The notes: a model not told the origin generated them from the sequence alone. 64,000 nucleotides of DNA from Serripes groenlandicus (GCA_031761405.1 JASEVX010000012.1:22685723-22749722), one strand, 5' to 3'. Positions 19,975 through 30,724 are shown, counted from the stretch's first letter. Numbers and translations: made by a program.

Positions 19975-20130
19975 AATCATTACTATATATAACCTATCAG
20001 ATGAATAAATTGTTACTTTAAATAACTAATCACAATGAATATACTGTTACTATAAATAGCTAATATGATGGAAATATTGTCACTATAAATAGCTAATAAC
20101 AATGGAAATATTGTCACTATAAATAACTCC
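19975..20130. repeat. degenerate 34-bp tandem repeat
   Basis: Units of the form GTCACTATAAATAGCTAATA then ACAATGGAAATATT repeat with drift between about 20015 and 20125. Looser versions extend to 19975 and 20240. Confidence 0.55.
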
Positions 20131-20624
20131 TGAGAAAGGAAATGTGTTTTTTAAAATAACTCAGCAGAATGTACTATCTGTTACAATAAATACATCACCT
20201 GATCAATGTAGCTTTACTATAAATAACTCACCAGGATCTAAATACTGTTGAGTCTTTAAGGAAAGAGTGACGGGCATCCTGTTTTATTGTGTGATACATC
20301 ATTGGTGCTTTCTGGGTCATGTGACTCGGCTCCGTTATTAGTATTAAATATTAGTCATGAGACCACATGCTGAAAAAGAAATACTCAGTTTAAGCATTTA
20401 TAAAGCAACAAATTGCTTATGTTTCCCCCATTATACATCTTTTGGATAGTTTTTGTTTGAGTACAGTACTGTGCTCACAACAGAAAATCACATTCAGTAA
20501 ACAAATAATAGAACTATGAATAAACAATGTGTTAGCAGAGAATGATATATGATGAGAATTAACCACATTCCCCATTATGATGCAGAAAAATAAAGACAAC
20601 TTTTAAAATCAGTGTAGGCTTGTA

Positions 20625-20755
20625 GCAAAAGGAGACAGTGCTCACAATGTTTTCTACGCTTTTTTAGTATAATACTATTTGACTTATATATAGTGATTTC
20701 CCATATTTTCAGTCATCTGCTGCAGACTCTTACTATGCAAGAAGGGCTTGAATAT
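20625..20755. mobile_element. TTAA MITE fragment
   Basis: AGCAAAAGGAGACAGTGCTC, then CAATGTTTTCTACGC and AGTCATCTGCTGCAGACTC. Both termini are degraded. Confidence 0.5.
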
Positions 20756-20879
20756 GTGTTGTTACAATTGTAGATTTTCATTTGTTAATGTCAAAATCCT
20801 TTTAAACCTTACAGAATGCTAATTGTCAATTAAAAATCTTAATGAATAAATGAGTCTCAGAGACCAAAGAGAATATCCC

Positions 20880-21067
20880 TTCCGACATGCAGACGCATCT
20901 GTAGCAGATGACTTTTGAAAACATTTTGATGCATATGTAACAGACAACTCAATTTCTCACCATGTTTTCATCATTTCAAAATTATTCTTTCATTTATAAA
21001 ACTAATCTATAGGTTTGCATAGATATTTTTAAGGTGTCTGCTATGGATTTGTTCTATTTTGGAAAGG
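20880..21067. mobile_element. TTAA MITE, type B, degenerate
   Basis: CCTTCCGACATGCAGACGC at the left and TTTTGGAAAGGGTTTA at the right. The centre is reduced to CAATTTCTCACC. Confidence 0.6.
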
Positions 21068-21329
21068 GTTTATTCCAGTGGTCTAGCTCAAGACAAATTA
21101 ACAATTCCTTAGCCCACAATATCTCTATGCAGTCAGGAGGAAGTGAAGTTTCAATCCATTCAGAATATACCAGTGAAAGCATCAACTAATTTTGCCAAGA
21201 TTCTAGACAAAGAAAGTGTTTATATGGATTCACAGTCTTTGGAATGGGGTACAGACTCTATGGCTTTTTAAGGGTCAGTCCTATTAATTTAAACACAATA
21301 AATATCAGTAGAGTCACCATTCAGACCTC

Positions 21330-21500
21330 CAGAGGTCCAGATAAGGAGGGGTATACAGGTCTTTTCCCCACATTATCTTTTCTTATTTTCCAACCAAACC
21401 CTCGTCTCACTGAGACAATTCTTTTGAGTACCCACAACAAAGGGTTATAGGGTCTAATAAGAATTTAAGAACATGCAAAATGTGCCTTATCTAGAGCTCT
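21330..21500. mobile_element. CAGAGGTCCAGATAAGG-ended MITE
   Basis: Begins CAGAGGTCCAGATAAGGAGG and ends CCTTATCTAGAGCTCT, an imperfect inverted terminal repeat. In the middle is an inverted GTCTCACTGAGAC followed by CTTTTGAGTACCCACAAC. At least six further copies or parts occur in this window (21636, 29111, 33450, 42181, 43970, 49867). Confidence 0.7.
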
Positions 21501-21635
21501 TGACCTTGATCCTAGGTTTTACCTATTGACTTCCTCTTCTCAGATGGAGGGATTAAATGCCCACCTGTGTATACAGACTGAGAGCTCTTAGGATAAGGAG
21601 CGTTTTTGCTTGTACTAAAATCCCATTTTATTCAC

Positions 21636-21760
21636 TAACCCTATGTTGTGGGTACTCAAAAGACAATTCTTTTGAGTACTTACATCATAGGGTTTGGTAG
21701 GACAATAAGTGAGATATTGTGGGGAAAAGAGCTGCAAACCCTTCCTTATCTGGACCTCTG
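21636..21760. mobile_element. CAGAGGTCC MITE, inverted, partial
   Basis: Reverse-orientation copy from CTAACCCTATGTTGTGGGTA to CCTTATCTGGACCTCTG. The other terminus is missing. Confidence 0.65.
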
Positions 21761-22019
21761 TGTGTATAGTATTTCTCCTCCAAGAGAATATGTGTGACAT
21801 GCTTCATTTAGATATATTAATTAGCTAGAATTTCGCTCTTTCTATTTGCCCAACAAGAAATTCCTTTCACGCTTTCCAATACAAACAATCTTGGTCAGGG
21901 TGCCACACATCTAATATCATCCATACCGGTTATGTATGACTACATGATTGAATCCCAACCAAACATCAACATACACTAACCAAACATCAGCTTACGGATA
22001 AATCTCGATTATTTGGTTG

Positions 22020-22320
22020 ATTATACTTTCATTTATGGCGATTTTCTATATTTTGTATAGACATTTTTAAAGTCATCTGCTGCAGATTGGCTGTATGTGG
22101 GAAAGGGCGATATAACAGTGGCAAAGATTTATAATCCCTGGGTGCTTAATTAGAGTACCAGGCTAGGACCTGTGTCTTGCCCAAGGGCTCTCATCTTTTA
22201 CCTTGAAAAGTAGGGGATCAAACCTTAGATGTCTCAAATACCTTTAATCATAATGTCTGAACCCTTTCCCTCCTATAGACGCATTTCATCACATCTGCAG
22301 CAAACAACTTTTGAGTCGTG
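22020..22320. mobile_element. TTAA MITE end fragments and decayed SINE
   Basis: 22025-22108 is a right end (TCATCTGCTGCAGATTGGC … GTGGGAAAGGGC). 22115-22240 resembles the CCTTGGGCAAGG SINE (CCAGGCTAGGACCTGTGTCT). 22260-22318 is a left end (ACCCTTTCCCTCCTATAGAC). Confidence 0.45.
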
Positions 22321-23484
22321 CAATACGAACACATTTATCGCTGCCGCAACATAATATTCCTTTTATTATATAACTACGATCTATGAAGAGCGTAGACACT
22401 AACAAATATACAGATTCAATATATTTTTATTTGGGATACAATTTTGTAATCTTGAAATGAAAAGATGAATGGCGGATGAATATTTACTACAATACTTAGG
22501 CCACGCCCCCTAAAAAGTATGCTAATACGTAACAAGAACGTACATTATCAAATTAAATTTCCATTCTTTTGACGGAGAAAATAACAACATAAACTTTAAT
22601 TGCAGGTTTTATTAAATTTGACGCTAGGTTTTCGATACATACAATAGAAACAATTTTCCTAAATAGTACTGGTTATCTGCATATTTAACTACATGGCGCA
22701 GATTCAAAACGGGAACCTTGCTGAAAGTAGTCTGCACATTGTCCGACGTCACAATCTTGTATTTTCACAAGGTGTAGATACGGAATTTTAATCTGTTGTG
22801 TTTGAACTGCGCATGTCAATCTGCATGTATTTCCACCGGAAAATGTACAGGCATATAATAAATATTGTTATCTCTTATCAATACATCACAAACATCACAA
22901 TATTCAATATCGAGAAGAAGATCTCACCGTGATATAACTGAAATAATGTTGAAAGCCGCATAAAACCCTAATAAAACAAAACAAAAGAAGAAGATGATTT
23001 TGCCACCAAGCTGAAATAAAATTCTACTACATTGTAACCGAATATAATCAAGTATTAAGCAAATTTCTGTCTAGACAGAGTTAATTGTGGTTAATCTTTT
23101 GGATGAAAATATTACTTGGGGTTTGACCTCTAGCATCTATTGATACCTGCTTCAATTTCCACTGTAAATGATTAATGAATGTTCTTTGGGTCTGTGAAGG
23201 TACACATTCTCCCTCGAGCATTCCTCTTTTTTTACTGGCTATTAAGTATTCACACATATTATGGACACAACAAAATATGATTCATATTTACATAATACGG
23301 TGTATTAAGGGCCTGGGGTCTTTATTTACGAAAATAATACTTCTGTATTCTGACAGAGCTGATTTTCGCACAAACAAGCTCTGAGCATTTAGCAAAGATA
23401 TTTGTATTTACCCAAGAGCAAGTAGGAGACTTTATCTTATGCTTTTAATTCTTATTTGATTTCTAAATCCTTCAATGTAGGTAA
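22321..23484. other. unique AT-rich DNA with CpG-containing patch near 22740
   Basis: No known repeat or exon is seen. Around 22690-22760 a plus-strand ATG in a fair context (CTACATGGCGCAG) opens about 32 codons and is followed by GACGTCAC, a CRE-like site. Without homology this is not called a gene. Confidence 0.35.
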
Positions 23485-23488
23485 TTAA

Positions 23489-23722
23489 CCCCTTTTCCTG
23501 ATTTCCTGATACAGACACTTTTGACGCCTCAGCAATAGAATACTTTTGAAATCATTGTGACAAAAGGAGAATTTGCTCATAATGAGCAATATCTCCTTTT
23601 GCCACAATGTTTTTAAATGTATTCACTAATTATACTTAAATTTAAGGAAAATGTCCATATTTTGACAGTATTTTGGTTTTTAAATCGTCTGCTGCAGATC
23701 TGTTGCATGTGGGAAAGGGGGG
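23489..23722. mobile_element. TTAA MITE, type B
   Basis: TTAA at 23485-23488 and 23723-23726, the latter shared with the following copy. Centre GAATTTGCTCATAATGAGCA. Confidence 0.8.
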
Positions 23723-23726
23723 TTAA

Positions 23727-23948
23727 CCCTTCCCCTCATATAAACGCTTTCTGACGCCTCTGCAGCAGACGGCTTTTTGAAAACAAAGTGACAAAAGAAG
23801 AAATTGCACAGAACGTGCAATTTCTCCTTTTGCCACAATGTTTTCCACTTTTAGTCATGGGTTATCCATTCAATTATGGAGATTTTATATGTTTTGACAA
23901 AATATGTTCAAAGTCGTCTGCTGCGGAATTGTCGTATGAGGGAAAGGG
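23727..23948. mobile_element. TTAA MITE, type A, founder of a tandem array
   Basis: Complete copy with one shared TTAA on the left and TTAA at 23949-23952. Its sequence (GCACAGAACGTGC centre, CTGCTGCGGAATTG end) is the one repeated in the array that follows. Confidence 0.88.
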
Positions 23949-24278
23949 TTAAAGCAGACGGCGTTTTGAAAACATAGTGACAAAAGAAGAAATTACACAG
24001 AACGTGCAATTTCTCCTTTTGTCACAATGTTTTCCACTTTTAGTCATAGGTTATCCATCTGACAAAATATGTTCAAAGTCGTCTGCTGCGGAATTGTCGT
24101 ATGAGGGAAAGGGTTAAAGCAGACGGCGTTTTGAAAACATAGTGACAAAAGAAGAAATTGCACAGAACGTGCAATTTCTCCTTTTGTCACAATGTTTTCC
24201 ACTTTTAGTCATGGGTTATCCATCTGACAAAATATGTTCAAAGTCATCTGCTGCGGAATTGTCGTATGAGGGAAAGGG
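23949..24278. repeat. two 165-bp tandem units derived from a TTAA MITE
   Basis: TTAAAGCAGACGGCGTTTTG starts at 23949 and again at 24114, and the array ends with TTAA at 24279, so the period is exactly 165 bp. Each unit is the preceding MITE lacking the left terminus and the segment CCATTCAATTATGGAGATTT. The units differ at only a few bases, so the amplification is recent. Confidence 0.9.
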
Positions 24279-24639
24279 TTAACGGAATTGTCCCTATGAG
24301 CCTTTTCTTTTGAAGAGTCCAAACTATAGGGTTAACTTGAGGTATAGGAGATATAGTCTGGGACAAAGGCTTCTTGTAGCTGATAGAAATAAGTTCTTAG
24401 TTTCTAGGAAAAACATTGCAATAGATCAGGGTTTCATTTGAGAGATTGACAATCTCTGATTGCATTTCCAAATGAACCTTGGGCATTGCGTACTAGTCCT
24501 TCAGACTTTTGTGACAAAAGAAAATTAACATCAGCCAACATAACTTCTTCCATGCTGGCCAGTTATCAAACTCAATACTTAAGATTCTCTCAATGACGAA
24601 GTGTGGAGCGGTTGATCAGCCTTCGCTGCAGCTTTTTTC

Positions 24640-24960
24640 CAATTCAAATAATTCTCAATTAATTTAAATCTTTCAAACTTGCAGATGCATTTTAATTCAT
24701 CTGCGGCAGCCAATTCTTGAAAAGATTGAAGCAAAAGAAGAAACTTCTCATCATGATCAATTTCGCCTTTTTCTCCTCCCAAAGATTGTTCCAAACCTAG
24801 ACACTTTCTGACGCCCCTGCAGCAGACAACATGTGCAAACATTGTGGAAAATATTCAAATTTAATAAATAATTGTTCTTTCAATTATAGTTTCCATATTT
24901 TTGTGGCGATTGGTTTGACAATCGCCACAATGCTAACAGAAACAACAACAACGAAAAATA
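24640..24960. mobile_element. decayed TTAA MITE pieces
   Basis: TTGCAGATGCATTTTAATTC, GACGCCCCTGCAGCAGACAA and CATTGTGGAAAATATTC are family fragments. A short perfect inverted pair TTGTGGCGATTG / CAATCGCCACAA at 24902-24930 forms a hairpin. Confidence 0.45.
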
Positions 24961-25654
24961 TTTACATAGTCGGTTTTGAACAATCGGTTGATATTTTTTT
25001 TCCTTACTGCAAACTAATTTACTCACATCCGTTATAGTTCCATCATTGATGCCGAGACGTGATTAATAATAATTATGTCAGTGCTACTTTGGTACCGGAT
25101 TGTTACTAATATTTGAGTTTTATCGAGACATTATCTACATAGAGTTAAAATATGTAAATATTATCTTCGTCATGATTGGGCAGATAATAAATATCATTGC
25201 GCGTTCTGCCTTGCAAATAACGGCAAATAACTCGGATGATACTCAAATCTGGAAATTCCAAAAGGTTCTATAAATAGCTCGCGAGACCAAAAACCAGAAG
25301 AGCTTGTAATCTCAATATTATAAACGCTTTATTTTGTAGTTGTTTAAATATATGAAAGCGTCTAGATGATAAGACTGGTTTACAAAGGTTTAAAGGACAC
25401 ACGATGTCAGTGTGTACACACGTTATGTATACACGTCTGCACGTTCTAGAGTCAATTAGCAATCAATGCTGAAAGTGTAGCCTAATTTAGTTTGGAGATC
25501 GAGCATTATAATATATGCCTATATTTTTATAAATTGTTTGTTTTTGCACTCACATTATTCGAAGCAGTTTAACAACAACCCTCAATCATGCAATGTGAAG
25601 GGACTAAATTGAACAGACCTGTTTAATATCGGACATCATTGAAACAAACACCAA

Positions 25655-25879
25655 TTTGTTTGTTTGTTTGTTTGGAGTTTAACGCCGCTTTCAACAGCTT
25701 TGGTCATATCACGGCGGTCAGTGCACCTACCCATGTTTTCCTGGCTTTCCCACACCAGTACTTACACAACATTCTTTCGAAGCCACTGACTACTTTCTCA
25801 CATAGATCAGAGGTGAGAGGCAATGGAAAACATCGCCCGAAAGAATGTCGCCACAACCGGGTATCGAACCCGTGACCTC
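25655..25879 (-). mobile_element. tRNA-derived SINE, 5'-truncated, with 14-bp target duplication
   Basis: Same family as 16090-16362. It is flanked by GAAACAAACACCAA at 25641-25654 and 25880-25893. The tRNA-like head is cut within the region before the B box (GGTTCGATACC), consistent with 5' truncation during target-primed insertion. Confidence 0.88.
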
Positions 25880-26309
25880 GAAACAAACACCAAACTAATG
25901 GATACTGTTTTCTCTCCTTTCTTGATAATTTAGTCATTTCTAAAGTGTAAAATATATTTTATCTTAATATGGCCTAGCGACCTGGTGATAAACATGTGAT
26001 TACCCAAACAATTTAGATTACAAATAGCCATAATAATGATCTAAAACGGTAGTCTATCGAATACCAACTAGATTTTTCATAACTTTGGAATGGCCTAATT
26101 TTGAACACATCATGACCAATTTCAGAACGTAACTAAAAAATCACCAAGACAACATTCTGGCAAACTAACATTATTCTACTGTCAAAAGATGCAGGGTTGA
26201 TACATTCTCAAATATACCCGCACCAGAGTCATCGCAAGCCCTACACTGATATACTGCTTGTTACTTTGCAGGATTTTCCATACGATCGCCACTACAGTGC
26301 CATTGGCGC

Positions 26310-26372
26310 TTTGATTTACTAAATGTTTTCGAGGTCCTCTGCTGCAGATTAGTTGTATGTTCGAAAGGGTTT
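26310..26372. mobile_element. TTAA MITE, 3' fragment
   Basis: AATGTTTTCGAGGTCCTCTG then CTGCAGATTAGTTGTATG and GAAAGGGTTTAA. Confidence 0.55.
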
Positions 26373-26427
26373 AAGGTTAAAATATGAAATCCTACCCCTA
26401 TATCCACCTCAGAAAAAGCCAAGATAA

Positions 26428-26597
26428 CCCTTTCTCACATAAATAGATTTTTTTTCTATAAATGAAAGAATAATTTTCTTTTAGAGCTGAAAACATAGTG
26501 GCAAAAGGAGAAATAGCTCATTATGAGCAATTACTCCCGTTGCCACAATGTTTTCCAAAGTTGTCTGCTGTAGAGGCGTCTGTATGTGGGAAAAGGG
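26428..26597. mobile_element. TTAA MITE, shortened
   Basis: ATAA at 26424-26427 and TTAA at 26598-26601. The left subterminal CTGCAG motif is deleted. Centre GAAATAGCTCATTATGAGCA. Confidence 0.75.
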
Positions 26598-26897
26598 TTA
26601 ACTAGTTACATTTTAACACAGTTCTAGTCAGTATCTGTCTAATTTCCAAAACGAATTTCCATGTTCATTAAATTAGGCATTATTTGGTTATGCTTCATTC
26701 AGGCGCTTCAATGAGACAACTTGGAAGGGAATAAAACGGAAAATCTAGTAAAATGGTTTTCGGACAGTCTGACTTACATTTCTATGTTGAAAAAGGAAAT
26801 TTTGCTTATTTTGATTTATTGGCTGGAGTCTAATGCTTTTTTTCCAACAGTTGTTCAGTTATCCCTTTTCAACATACAGATGCTTTCTGACACCTTT

Positions 26898-27127
26898 AGG
26901 AATCCGCTGTGGTCGAGTGGTTAGCGTCGGGGATTTCGAAACCGGGTGTCCCGGGTTCGATCCCCAGTTGCGGCACTACGGTCATGGTGGAGTGCCCTTG
27001 GGCAAGGCACATTTTCTAGCCTAGTACTGGTTTGTTTACCCAGGGATCATGAATAATTAAATTTAATGGCGCGCTAAATGACCTTAGCTGTCGATGCGCT
27101 ATAAAACAATATACATTCATTCATTCA
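26898..27127 (+). mobile_element. full-length tRNA-derived SINE with (ATTC)n tail
   Basis: Flanked by TTCTGACACCTTT (26885-26897 and 27128-27140). The head has A box TGGTCGAGTGGTTAG and B box GGGTTCGATCC, then the body motif CCCTTGGGCAAGGCAC, and the tail CATTCATTCATTC. The long A-box loop resembles a Ser- or Leu-type tRNA. It inserted within a TTAA MITE. Confidence 0.9.
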
Positions 27128-27200
27128 TTCTGACACCTTTGCAGCAGATGACTTTTAAAAATACTGTGGCCAAAGGAGAAATCGCTCATAATGTGCAATT

Positions 27201-27446
27201 CGAGGGCTTGGCGTGAAACGGTTGTAACTTAAAACCTATTTTGAAAACCCTGGTTTAGGGGCAATTTTGACCCTTTTGTAAACAATGCAAATTTAGGTGC
27301 CATTGCTCAGAACGAGCAATGGCACCTAAATTTACATTGTTTACCAAGAAAAGTGATTTAACGCTTATAAAGACTTTATGGCGAGGTGATTAACCTTGGT
27401 AAAAAAATACCAATTTTAGATACAACTGTTTCACGCCAAGCCCTCG
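27201..27446. mobile_element. 246-bp foldback element with CGAGGGCTTGGCGTGAAAC ends
   Basis: CGAGGGCTTGGCGTGAAAC at the left is repeated inverted at the right (GTTTCACGCCAAGCCCTCG) and flanked by AATT on both sides (27197-27200, 27447-27450). In the centre a 19-bp arm AATTTAGGTGCCATTGCTC and its complement enclose the loop AGAAC. It is inserted in the palindrome of a TTAA MITE. No coding capacity; superfamily not assigned. Confidence 0.85.
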
Positions 27447-27620
27447 AATTTCTCCTCTCGCCACAATGTTTTCAACTCTAATCAATGGTAGTACATTCGT
27501 TAATAGAGATTATTCATAATTTTGTCTTAATGTTTTCAAATTCGTCTGCTGCATAGTTTTATCAAGGTAACCACACTCAAATTCCACCAACCATACTAAG
27601 ATATATATTTAACATCTTAA

Positions 27621-27757
27621 CCCTTTCCCTCATATCTATAGACGCTTTCCGACGCCTCTGCAGCAGGCGGCTTTTTCAAAACATAGTGACAAAAGAAGAA
27701 ATTGCTCAAAAAGAGCAATTTCTCCTTTTGCCACAATGTTTTCTACTTTTTGTAATT
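27621..27757. mobile_element. TTAA MITE, type A, 3'-truncated
   Basis: TTAA at 27617-27620. The copy stops after ATGTTTTCTACTTTTTG. Centre GAAATTGCTCAAAAAGAGCA. Confidence 0.8.
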
Positions 27758-27879
27758 TTAGCCCATTGGTGAAAGACGAATGAAGCTAATACTTTGAGCA
27801 TTCCTCCTTTGTTGATAATGTTTTCAAAATTCATCCGCCTTGAAGAAGCATCAAATATTGACCACTTAATCTTAGTGTC

Positions 27880-28420
27880 AATAATTTAACCATTTCCCTG
27901 AACAGTGTGTGTATACCACGTGACATTTGACGTCATATTTGCATCATCAGACAGCAATAATTGCTCTTGATAAGAAGTAAAAACAATGGTAACTACGCTG
28001 CTTACAATGTCCTATCCCCGTTTTTTTTTACAGGAGTTTGATTGGTGGTCTAGCTTTTCCAAACACTTCGACGAACCTGTTCTCAATATCCAATTTTGAT
28101 AATGCTCGGCTGTCAGCGATTTGAGTAAATTTTGAGAAAAGGTTCGTCGAAGTGTTTGAAGAAACTAAACCACTAATCAAACTCCATTTAAAACCGGAGA
28201 TAGGGCTCTGTTAGTGGTGTAGACTGCGCCATGTTTCATCAAAAATGATGAAGAAATAAAAAAGTTACCTTTGTTTTTCACTTCTATAACCAAAGTAAAA
28301 TAGTGCTGTCCGCCGTAGCATTTGTGACGTCAAAGTCACATGGTATACACACACTGCTGAAGACCTGTCTCACCTTAGCAGCAGATGACCTTTGAAACCC
28401 TACTTGGATAGTGTATTTTT
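27880..28420. mobile_element. TTAA MITE left arm split by a CAGTGTGTGTATACC element
   Basis: AACCATTTCCCTGAA precedes the insertion; after it GACCTGTCTCACCTTAGCAG, then CAGATGACCTTTGAAACCC continue the type B arm. Confidence 0.55.
27903..28356. mobile_element. foldback element with CAGTGTGTGTATACC ends, 5-bp duplication
   Basis: 454 bp, ends CAGTGTGTGTATACCACGTG and its complement with few differences, flanked by CTGAA (27898-27902 and 28357-28361). The two halves are inverted copies over most of the length: AACACTTCGACGAACC is matched by GGTTCGTCGAAGTGTT. A second copy is at 38000-38494. No open frame. Confidence 0.9.
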
Positions 28421-28468
28421 TTTATAGTTTTAATTAACATTACATATTTTGTCTAAGATCATTTTTAA

Positions 28469-28625
28469 CCCTTTCCCTCATACGACAATTCTGCAGCAGA
28501 CGATTTTTAACATATTTTGTCAAAAAATAAGAAAATCTCTATAATTGAATGGATAACCTATGACTAAAAGTGGAAAACATTGTGGCAAAAGGAGAAATTG
28601 CTTTTAAAGTCGTCTGCTGCAGATT
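28469..28625. mobile_element. TTAA MITE, type A, deleted through the centre
   Basis: TTAA at 28465-28468. After GGAGAAATTGCTTTTAAAG it jumps to TCGTCTGCTGCAGATT. The right terminus is absent. Confidence 0.75.
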
Positions 28626-29110
28626 AAATCAAAGGTATTCCTGGGCAAAGGCTTGTTTACTCCTCCCCACCCAGACCTATGATATATGCGTGACAATTAT
28701 TATTACCACAGTGAAAAAAGATACATATTCATTAAGTTTTGGTACCGGGGATCGATTTTGTGTCTAAAGTTGATGCGATGGTAAACTAGCCTCTGACCAA
28801 AATCATCAATCAATATTTCCTGTCCTGGTGCCCCAGTTCTCAATCAATATGTACTACCCACGGTTCCCGGCCTTCCATGTATTTATCCAATTGATAGTTT
28901 CCCCCAATTTGTAATCAATACATATTGTAACAACGGTTCCCAGCTTGCCATGCCGTTCTAACGGACAAGAATGAAAAAGAAAGCATTAGGGGATTCTAAG
29001 GATGAGTCATTTAATAGGAATTTTTTGGGGGAACTGAAACATATTGGAAACCATTACCGAAACAAAAACCCTTAACCCTTTCCATGGCTTTGTAATCTTT
29101 TCATAGTTAT

Positions 29111-29406
29111 CAGAGGTCCAGATAAGGACGGGTATTCAACTCTTTTTCCCACAATTTCTCTCTTATAATCAAAGCATACCATTCTGTTGAGTACCCACAA
29201 CATAGGGCTAGAGGGTCAAATAAGGATTTTAGAACATGTAAAACGCTCCTTAACCCTTTCCCTCATATAGACGCTTTCTGACGCCTCTGCGGCAGACGGC
29301 TTTTTGAAAACATGCAATTTCTCCTTTTGCTATTTTTTAACAAAATATGTTCAAAGTCTTCTGCTGCAGAATGGTCGTATGAGGGAAAGGGTTATCTAGA
29401 GCTCTG
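29111..29406. mobile_element. CAGAGGTCC MITE with 5-bp duplication, carrying a TTAA MITE
   Basis: Ends CAGAGGTCCAGATAAGG and TCTAGAGCTCTG, flanked by GTTAT at 29106-29110 and 29407-29411. A type A TTAA MITE occupies 29254-29391 inside its right terminal repeat, at the TTA(T) of CTCCTTATCTAG. Confidence 0.85.
29254..29391. mobile_element. TTAA MITE, type A, internally deleted to 138 bp
   Basis: TTAA at 29250-29253 and TTAT at 29392-29395. It keeps both termini and both CTGC(A/G)G subterminal motifs but lost most of the centre. Confidence 0.85.
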
Positions 29407-29454
29407 GTTATGATATTTGTCAAAAATATTTTTTCTGTTTTCAGGACAGCGTCG

Positions 29455-29582
29455 GTAGTGAAGTGTTAGAGTGTCTGCCTTAGGTGCCAAGGTCACGCGT
29501 TCGATCCTGGTCAGGTCATACCAATGGTACTAAAATAATGGCTGGCCAAAGTGGCGTAAAACACCAAACAAACTGTTTTTCA
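29455..29582 (+). mobile_element. short tRNA-headed SINE
   Basis: B-box-like GCGTTCGATCC at 29495-29510 follows GTAGTGAAGTGTTAGAGTG. The element ends AGTGGCGTAAAACACCAAAC. About 125 bp, so the central region is short. Confidence 0.55.
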
Positions 29583-29736
29583 GCAAAGAATACTTCTAAT
29601 CTTATTTCACCCTTACCCAACTACAAGAAATCTGCAGCAGACGACTTTGAAAACTTTCTGGCTTAAAATATGTAGAACATTGTAAATGAAAGAACAAAAT
29701 GATGAACTGATTCAAAGACGTTGCGATTAAAGACGA

Positions 29737-29966
29737 TTGAATGAATGAATGAATGTATATTGTTTTATGGCGCATCGACAGCTAAGGTCATTTAGCGCGC
29801 AATTAAATTTAATTATTCATGATCCCTGGGTAAACAAACCAGTACTAGGCTAGAAAATGTGCCTTGCCTAAGGGCACTCCACCATGACCGTAGTGCCGCG
29901 ACTGGGGATCGAACCCGGGACACCCGGTTTCGAAATCCACGACGCTAACCACTCGACCACAGCGGA
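29737..29966 (-). mobile_element. full-length SINE, same family as 26898, 16-bp target duplication
   Basis: Flanked by TTGCGATTAAAGACGA (29721-29736 and 29967-29982). The minus strand carries the tRNA-like head (GTGGTCGAGTGGTTAGCGTC, GGGTTCGATCC), CCCTTAGGCAAGGCAC and a (ATTC)n tail. It is inserted in a TTAA MITE fragment (GGTCATTATGAGCAATTTC on the right). Confidence 0.92.
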
Positions 29967-30113
29967 TTGCGATTAAAGACGAACTGGTCATTATGAGCAA
30001 TTTCTGCTTTTGCTACAATGTTTTCAAAATTTAGTCTGCTGCAGCTTTGTTAAACCTTATGCTGAAGGTACTCAAAACATTCATCGTTCTCACTCTTTTG
30101 AGTACCTTGATAA

Positions 30114-30300
30114 CCCTTTCCCTCAAACGACAAATCTGCAGCAGACAACTTTGAACATATTTTGTCAAAAAATAGAAAATCTAGAAAATGGATAACCTAT
30201 GACTACAAATGGAAAACATTGTGTCAAAAGGAGAAATTGCTTGTTTTCAAAAAACTGTCTGCTGCAGAGGCGTCTGAAAACGTCTATATGAGGGAAAGGG
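30114..30300. mobile_element. TTAA MITE, type A, shortened
   Basis: ATAA at 30110-30113 and TTAA at 30301-30304. The right half of the centre is deleted (GAAATTGCTTGTTTTCAAAA). Confidence 0.8.
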
Positions 30301-30304
30301 TTAA

Positions 30305-30654
30305 CCTGTTCCCTAAAAAAGACTGATTTTGATGCATCTGCAGCAGACAACTTTTGAAAACGTTGTGACTAAATTTAGGTGAAATTGTCCCTCATGAGCA
30401 ATTTCTTCTTCCGCCACACTATTTCATTCTTCTTTTATACTTTCTTTTCCAGAGATTTCCAATATTTTTGCCAAGAAGTTCTCAAAGTCGTTTACTGCAG
30501 ATTTGTTGTATGACAATTCTGCAGCAGACGACTCCGAACATATTTTGTCAAAAGGAGAAATTGCTTGTTTTGAGCAATTTCTTCTCTTGTCATTATGTTT
30601 TCAAAAAGCCGTCTGCTGCAGAGGCTTCAGAAAGCGTCTATATGAAGGAAAGGG
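30305..30654. mobile_element. fused TTAA MITEs (type B then type A)
   Basis: A type B copy runs to GCAGATTTGTTGTATGA and passes without a junction into CAATTCTGCAGCAGACGACT of a type A copy, which ends GGAAAGGGTTAA (30655-30658). The fusion point is the shared TGTATGA / TCATACGA-like terminal motif, so it may be a recombination between two termini. Confidence 0.65.
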
Positions 30655-30724
30655 TTAAAATAGGGTTTAGTCAAGTGATGAGAGAATAAAAATATCATTT
30701 AAATCTCTGTATTATAGTTATCCA

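Larger units (their letters stand above)
26866..27550. mobile_element. TTAA MITE, type B, carrying a SINE and a 246-bp foldback element
   Basis: The host copy reads CCCTTTTCAACATACAGATG … TTCTGACACCTTT, then the SINE, then GCAGCAGATGACTTTTAAA … CATAATGTGCAATT, then the foldback element, then TCTCCTCTCGCCACAATG … TCGTCTGCTGCATAG. The right terminus is lost. Confidence 0.75.

Noticed and set aside
27903..28356. Transib assignment for the 5-bp-duplication foldback family
   Set aside because: The duplication length fits, but the ends read CAGTGTG, not the CACAGTG-type heptamer of Transib/RSS, and no transposase is present.
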